Below are positions 59,483 to 64,000 of a stretch of 64,000 nt of DNA, piece after piece. The stretch lies in the NCBI GenBank assembly GCA_014237465.1, contig JABZFM010000006.1:62001-126000 (forward strand), read 5' to 3'. Position 1 is the stretch's first letter. Every line of letters starts with the position of its first letter. This DNA is from Desulfobacteraceae bacterium. GTDB lineage: Bacteria; Desulfobacterota; Desulfobacteria; Desulfobacterales; Desulfosalsimonadaceae. The notes beneath the pieces were generated by a model. That model had not been told where the DNA came from. It was given only the letters and a program-made list of their open reading frames with translations, and did not search any database. The position numbers and the translations under genes are program-made.

Positions 59483-60581
59483 CTAAGCATTTCCGGAAAG
59501 AAGGACATTCTCGATAAACGGATCCAGGTGACCGTCTAAGACACTTTCCACGTTTCCAACGTCCATATTAATCCGGTGGTCTTTGACCATCTGATACGGG
59601 TGCATGACATAAGAGCGGATCTGGCTTCCCCAGGCAATGTCATCTTTGGTATCATGCATTGCCTGCAGCTTCTTCTTCTGTTTATCTTTTTCCATCTGAT
59701 ACAGCCGGGCACCTAAAACTTTCATGGCCAGTTCCCGGTTCCTAAGCTGTGATTTTTCCTGCTGACACTGGACCACAATCCCTGTAGGTGCATGGGTAAT
59801 ACGGATCGCACTGCTTGTTTTATTCACATGCTGCCCGCCGGCCCCGCTGGCCCGGAACGTGTCGATCCGAAGATCATTTTCATCAATTTCCACTTCAATT
59901 TCCTCATCCAGTTCCGGATAGATGAATACGGATGCAAATGACGTATGGCGTTTTCCGTTGGCATTAAACGGTGATATCCTGACAAGCCGGTGAACCCCGC
60001 TTTCTGTTTTCAGATATCCGTAGGCATAATTTCCGGCCACAGAAAAAGTGACCCCCTTGATACCGGCCTCATCCCCGGCCTGATAATCAATCATATTGAG
60101 CTTGAATCCTTTGTGCTCTATCCACCGGGAATACATCCGAAACAGCATTTCCGCCCAATCCTGGGCTTCTGTGCCGCCGGCACCGGCATTGATGGACATA
60201 ATGGCATTGTTTTTATCATCTTCGCCGTCCAGCATTAACTCCACGGAAAATGTTTTAATTTTTATTTCAAGTTTTTCTGATAGCTTATGCGCCTCTTCGA
60301 CAAATTTTTCATCCGATTCCTCTGTTGCCAGATCAAAAAGGATCTCACATTCCTCAACCGCTGCATGCAGAGAATGCCAGCGCTCAATTGTGCCGGAAAG
60401 GATCGATCTTTCCTTGAGAATTATTTTCGCGTTTCCCGGATCCTCCCAGAAGGATTCCCCGGCAATCATATTTTCAATTTCATCAAGCCGCTCTTGTTTT
60501 GCCGGAAGGTCAAAGATACTCCTTTAACTTTTCCAGCTGTTCATAAAACCCTTTAATGGCCTGTTTTAAATCTAATGACAT
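59483..60581 (-). CDS. prfB: Peptide chain release factor 2 with programmed +1 frameshift
   Basis: The gene is in two frames. Codons 1-23 (60581-60513) read MSLDLKQAIKGFYEQLEKLK and EYL, ending at an in-frame TGA (60512-60510). A +1 slip at CTT-T continues as DLPAKQERLDEIE to 59483, giving 365 residues in all. The SPF tripeptide (SPFNANGKR) and GGQ loop (ASGAGGQHVNKTSSA) are intact. RF2 frees peptides at UGA and UAA, and the slip is the classical autoregulation. The start ATG has GGAGG four bases upstream. An HD-protein gene follows after 14 bases. Confidence 0.95.
60510..60526 (-). promoter_or_regulatory. RF2 programmed frameshift site
   Basis: Minus strand reads AAAGGAGTATCTTTGAC. A Shine-Dalgarno-like AGGAG stands three bases before CTT-TGA-C, as in known prfB sites. 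High RF2 would terminate here; low RF2 permits +1 slippage. Confidence 0.93.
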
Positions 60582-60659
60582 GATGCCTCCTGATTATTCC
60601 CTTTACTTTATTTCTTATCCTTTATGTAACACACAAGGACGATATTTTTTTCTCTGAGT

Positions 60660-60692
60660 TTTCCGGCTTCTTCTACCTTCCACCTTCTACCT
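60660..60692. repeat. Heptad repeat at the 3' end of lnt
   Basis: On the minus strand GAAGGTA, GAAGGTG and GAAGGTA units follow one another. They encode the last residues of Lnt (KKVEGGR) and its TAG stop. Confidence 0.7.
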
Positions 60693-62265
60693 TCTTCCTA
60701 AACACCTGCCCTGCTAATTTTATCATTATAATAATTGCCAGTACAATAAAGCAACCCAGAACAAGCAAATTCCCGTGGCGATTGTAAAATGTGGTCTGGT
60801 TTTTTATTACCGGAACCGAACATGTCATGGCATCTTCTTCAAAAAGCGCTGACTGCTTTAAAACTCTTCCTGCCGGATCAATGAATCCACTGATTCCCGT
60901 ATTGGCCGCCCGGATCAGAGACCGTCGGTTTTCAACAGCGCGGAATACCGCCATTGAAAAATGCTGATACGGTGCGCTGGTTTTTCCAAACCAGGCATCA
61001 TTTGTGATATTTATCAGAAGACCGGCATTATTTGCCACAATTTCCGATGCCAGTTCCGGAAAGATGATTTCATAGCAGATAAGTACACCGATATCCGCTG
61101 GCCCCCATTTTAACGTATCCCCTTTTTTTCCGGCTTTAAATTCTCCGACCTGGGCGACGATATGATTGATAAACGGCAACCATTTCTTGAGAGGGACATA
61201 TTCACCAAAAGGCACGAGGTGGACCTTGTCATTTCTGGCCGCAATGTCACCATCCGGCGTCACCAGATACGCACTGTTATAATAATGGTCCAGAGGCTCC
61301 ATAAATTCTACCGTCGGGCTGCCGACAACAAAATGAGTCTCCATGGCCTGGATTGCCTGCAACACCATTTTCGTCATCTCAATATTATATTTAAAATAAA
61401 ACGGGGTGGCTGTTTCCGGCCAGACGATCAAATCCGGATGATCCTTGTTTGCCTGTTCAGACAGCCGGATGTATTTTTCAATGGTATCTGTCCTGAACTT
61501 CAAATCCCATTTGACCGCCTGTTCAATGTTTCCCTGAATAACCGCCACATTCAATTTTTCCGATTCCGCCATCATTGTGTCCGCTGATTTCAACCGGGCA
61601 TTTCCATATATCATGATCAGGGAAAATACAGATAACATCATCAGAAAAGATGCGGCAGTTCTTCGGGCATCCATGTGGCGACCATGCCATTTTTCCTTCT
61701 TAACATAGAGCAGGGTGAAAAAAATTACAGCATTTGCCAGCGCAATGACAAAAGAGACCCCATACACGCCGAAAATATCTGATATCTGGATTAAATTAAG
61801 ATGATCGTACTGTGTATAGCCAATCAACCCCCAGGGGAATCCGGTAAAAGCAAATGACCGGATATATTCCAGGCAAACCCAGAAAACCGGGATCAAAAAC
61901 AGAGCAAAAAACGAACCTGAACAAAAAAGACTGACCAGCCCCGCAAATGCCGCCACATACAGGGACAAATAAAACACCAGCAGAATAAAAATGATCCCAC
62001 TCAGCCACAAAGACAGGTATCCGTAAATATTCATTGTTCCGATCAGCCAGTACAAAAGGGTGGCAAAATGAACCATTCCGGTTAAAACACCAAGGATAAA
62101 ACTATTTCGGACAGAGATATTCCGTATGGCAAAAAGCAAAAATATCAGGGCAAACCATGCGGCATATGAAAACCCCACAAGGGGAAATCCCATGGTAAGG
62201 GCAATGCCGCTGATAATGGACAAAAATATTTTTTCCCGGCCGATACCGGCTGTTTGAATCATCAT
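60673..62265 (-). CDS. lnt: Apolipoprotein N-acyltransferase Lnt
   Basis: The product is 530 residues. About six N-terminal helices (to ~residue 220) and the nitrilase-like domain with the Glu-Lys-Cys triad: IVWPETATPFYF, NDKVHLVPFGEYVP and GVLICYEIIFPE. NITNDAWFGKTSAPYQH and RAANTGISGFIDPAG follow. It adds the third acyl chain to lipoproteins in the periplasm. A last C-terminal helix is at ~500-522. Its last codons come from a heptad repeat. A -35-like TTGACA (62383-62388, minus) upstream has only a poor -10. Confidence 0.95.
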   Translation of the reverse strand: MMIQTAGIGREKIFLSIISGIALTMGFPLVGFSYAAWFALIFLLFAIRNISVRNSFILGVLTGMVHFATLLYWLIGTMNIYGYLSLWLSGIIFILLVFYLSLYVAAFAGLVSLFCSGSFFALFLIPVFWVCLEYIRSFAFTGFPWGLIGYTQYDHLNLIQISDIFGVYGVSFVIALANAVIFFTLLYVKKEKWHGRHMDARRTAASFLMMLSVFSLIMIYGNARLKSADTMMAESEKLNVAVIQGNIEQAVKWDLKFRTDTIEKYIRLSEQANKDHPDLIVWPETATPFYFKYNIEMTKMVLQAIQAMETHFVVGSPTVEFMEPLDHYYNSAYLVTPDGDIAARNDKVHLVPFGEYVPLKKWLPFINHIVAQVGEFKAGKKGDTLKWGPADIGVLICYEIIFPELASEIVANNAGLLINITNDAWFGKTSAPYQHFSMAVFRAVENRRSLIRAANTGISGFIDPAGRVLKQSALFEEDAMTCSVPVIKNQTTFYNRHGNLLVLGCFIVLAIIIMIKLAGQVFRKKVEGGR

Positions 62266-62269
62266 TTTT

Positions 62270-62540
62270 TAAAATTTTCGCAGATTTTTTTTGAAAATCT
62301 ATTTCATTATAACTTTAACATATTCAAATTGATAAAAAAACCAACCATTCTGAGACAGATAAGTTAGCATTAATACGGGTTATGTCAACATTGTTTACGC
62401 AGCTTTCGTAACAGATTTACGAACAATTTAAAATGGTTTTTAAAAGTCACGCATGAAATGAAATTTTTGCGTATCTGTTATTTTTTGTAAAAAGAATAAT
62501 TTTAATGTATATGAGATATTTAAAATTCAAACTTAATTGT
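62270..62540. other. AT-rich divergent region lnt/rfbD
   Basis: No gene seen. It probably holds the lnt promoter; minus-strand TTGACA at 62388-62383 with weak -10. Several A/T runs; no member of the repeat families until 62541. Confidence 0.4.
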
Positions 62541-62684
62541 CCCGTAAAAAATCAGATTTCGACGGCAAAGTATAAAAATTCAAATTTGAGGCGTACAAAT
62601 TCTGAGGAATGAGACGTAGCTTGCCTACTCCGCAGTGACGAGGAATGCAGTACAACAAAAAATTTGGATTTTTTACGAAGCCGG
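62541..62684. repeat. Palindromic intergenic repeat, family A copy 4 (diverged)
   Basis: CCCGTAAAAAATCAGATTTC at the left pairs with GGATTTTTTACGAAGCCGG at the right. Inside, GAGGCGTACAAATTCTGAGG and ATGAGACGTAG correspond to the middle of copy 1. It lies just upstream of rfbD. Confidence 0.75.
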
Positions 62685-62713
62685 TAAACTTCACAAACAG
62701 GTAAAGACTCATA

Positions 62714-63589
62714 ATGAACATACTGATTACCGGCGGAAACGGTCAACTGGGAAAAGACTGTGAACATGTTTTTAAAAACAGCTGCCAAACAACCTGTATC
62801 GACATTGAAGATCTTGATATCACTGATCCGGATCATGTCGAAGCCGTTGTCAAACAAGTCCGGCCGGGCATCATCATTAATTGTGCGGCGTTTACCCAGG
62901 TGGACGCCTGTGAGACCCAAAAAAAACCGGCCTGGAATGTCAATGTCACCGGCCCGAAAAATCTGGCTAAAAGTGCCCGGAAAAATAACTCACTTTTAGT
63001 TCACATCTCAACCGACTATGTATTTGACGGAAAAAAGGAGCCGCCGGGACAATATTCAGAAACCGATACCGCAGCGCCGCTTTCTTATTACGGAATAACC
63101 AAACGCGAAGGCGAGCTTGCCGTCATTCATCACACAAGTAATCATATTATCCTCCGCACGGCATGGCTGTACGGATTTTACGGTCAGAACTTTTTGAAAA
63201 CCATCCTTAAAAAAGCCCTGAACCAACCGGCAATACCGCTTAAAATCGTAAACGACCAGTTTGGTACCCCCACCTGGAGCTACCGCCTGGCCCTTCAAAT
63301 AGCACATCTGGTTAAAAATAAAGGACAGGGCATTTACCACGCCTCTTCCGAAGGTGCCTGTTCCTGGTATGACTTTGCAAAATATTTTCTTGAAAAATTA
63401 AGTGTCGCCTATAATATAAGACCCTGTACAACTGATGAATATCCGACACCTGCCGCCCGGCCAAAATGTTCAATTCTTGACAACCGGCGCCTTAAAAATG
63501 AAAAACTAAACATAATGCAGCACTGGCAGAAGGATCTGGATGAGTATATCCATCAATACGGACAACGATTAATCACGACAATCTCGTAA
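62714..63589 (+). CDS. rfbD: dTDP-4-dehydrorhamnose reductase
   Basis: The product is 291 residues. MNILITGGNGQLGKDCEHVF is the Rossmann start. INCAAFTQVDACETQ, VHISTDYVFDG, PLSYYGITKREGE (catalytic Tyr-Lys) and LRTAWLYGFYGQNF identify the family. It reduces dTDP-4-dehydro-L-rhamnose to dTDP-L-rhamnose for polysaccharides. The final TAA is the TAA inside CTCGTAAAAAGTC at the left end of a family A repeat. rfbB follows after about 195 bases on the same strand. Confidence 0.93.
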   Translation: MNILITGGNGQLGKDCEHVFKNSCQTTCIDIEDLDITDPDHVEAVVKQVRPGIIINCAAFTQVDACETQKKPAWNVNVTGPKNLAKSARKNNSLLVHISTDYVFDGKKEPPGQYSETDTAAPLSYYGITKREGELAVIHHTSNHIILRTAWLYGFYGQNFLKTILKKALNQPAIPLKIVNDQFGTPTWSYRLALQIAHLVKNKGQGIYHASSEGACSWYDFAKYFLEKLSVAYNIRPCTTDEYPTPAARPKCSILDNRRLKNEKLNIMQHWQKDLDEYIHQYGQRLITTIS

Positions 63590-63741
63590 AAAGTCGAATT
63601 TCGATGGCAAAGAAAAAACTCCACCAATCTTATAAAATTGGCAAGGCGCGCAAATTCTGAGTGATGATTCGTACTTAGCGTACTTTGAAGAAACGAAGAA
63701 TGCAGCGCAACGCAGAAGTTGGACTTTTTACGAAGCCATCA
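63583..63741. repeat. Palindromic intergenic repeat, family A copy 5
   Basis: CTCGTAAAAAGTCGAATTTC at the left and GGACTTTTTACGAAGCCATC at the right are inverted ends. The interior has the TTGGCAAGGCGCGCAAATTC and GAAGAAACGAAGAATGCAGC modules. The left end supplies the rfbD stop. Confidence 0.9.
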
Positions 63742-63783
63742 ATCCTGGACTGCCGACAATAACCCTACACAGGAGCTGACTTA

Positions 63784-64000
63784 ATGAACCTGCTCGTCAC
63801 CGGCGGTTGCGGTTTTATCGGAACCAACTTTATCCGCTACCTTTTAAACAACTCCGATTTTACCGGACGCATTATCAATGTTGACCGGCTCACGTATGCC
63901 GGAAATCCGGAAAATCTGGCAGACATTGAAAAAATGTTTCCAGACCACTATACATTTGTTCAGGCCGATATCTGTGACCCGGAGAAAATGACCGGGATTT
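63784..64000 (+). CDS. rfbB: dTDP-glucose 4,6-dehydratase (5' part, cut by window edge)
   Basis: The first 72 codons read MNLLVTGGCGFIGTNFIRYL (Rossmann GxxGxxG) and NVDRLTYAGNPENL, ending near FVQADICDPEKM. This is the RfbB/RmlB start. ATG follows GGAG at eight bases. The enzyme makes dTDP-4-dehydro-6-deoxyglucose, two steps before RfbD, so the pair belongs to a dTDP-rhamnose cluster that presumably continues to the right. Confidence 0.93.
   Translation, partial: MNLLVTGGCGFIGTNFIRYLLNNSDFTGRIINVDRLTYAGNPENLADIEKMFPDHYTFVQADICDPEKMTGI

Noticed and set aside
16962-63741. CRISPR array
   Set aside because: The repeats are long, dispersed, imperfect palindromes with no regular spacers and no cas genes.

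Overview
The window is 64 kb of gene-dense bacterial chromosome with moderate GC. It carries 58 coding regions that I can support, no rRNA, no tRNA that I can see, no transposase and no CRISPR array. The gene content suggests a Desulfobacterota (Desulfobacterales-like, sulfate-reducer-type) genome. The indications are a complete Gram-negative type II secretion operon, an Lnt lipoprotein acyltransferase, a TonB-dependent receptor, a DVU0524/FlgM-associated-type small protein, fused CobA-HemD next to HemC, SelA, and many dispersed palindromic intergenic repeats. The taxonomic call is inference from gene content, not from a search.

Layout. 1-4.7 kb (minus strand): four Sec-exported or surface proteins (a transglutaminase-elicitor-like protein cut by the window edge, an unknown exported protein, a 20-cysteine secreted protein behind a near-perfect sigma-54 promoter, and a double-CAP protein) plus a small four-helix-bundle gene embedded in heptad repeats. 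5.0-10.9 kb (minus): periplasmic binding protein, histidine kinase, NtrC-type regulator and TonB-dependent receptor, apparently one operon. 10.9-22.4 kb (minus): T2SS operon gspE-F-G-H-I-J-K-L-M-C-D. 22.6-25.4 kb (plus): DUF2007-like protein, class II aldolase, Nudix hydrolase, DVU0524-like protein. 25.6-27.5 kb (minus): hisF-hisH-cvpA. 27.8-36.1 kb (plus): phoH, pgpH, ybeY, pdxJ, nnrD/E, tsaE, lysC. 36.6-38.5 kb (minus): pyrF and a membrane protein. 38.8-53.7 kb (mostly plus): selA, a GGDEF-like/TPR protein, fmdB-type zinc ribbon, hemC, cobA-hemD, a degenerate M20 protein with gpgS, moaA, a protein-kinase-like protein, a convergent Hpt gene, DUF4301, and a REC-GGDEF protein. 53.9-62.3 kb (minus): uppP, manC, PPC-domain protein, thiE-thiL fusion, HD protein, prfB with programmed frameshift, lnt. 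62.7-64 kb (plus): rfbD and the start of rfbB.

How the parts relate. The T2SS operon is directly followed by a sensory/TonB-receptor operon and then by exported proteins that could be its cargo. Cell-envelope building (uppP, manC, rfbD, rfbB, lnt) dominates the right end. Cofactor synthesis (tetrapyrrole, molybdopterin, thiamine, pyridoxal, NAD(P)HX repair) is scattered between.

The most striking non-coding signal is a set of modular, imperfectly palindromic repeats of roughly 90-230 bp in at least five related or distinct families, with at least 15 copies. Many sit exactly on or within a few bases of stop codons. Three different ones sit directly after gspF, gspG and gspJ inside the T2SS operon.
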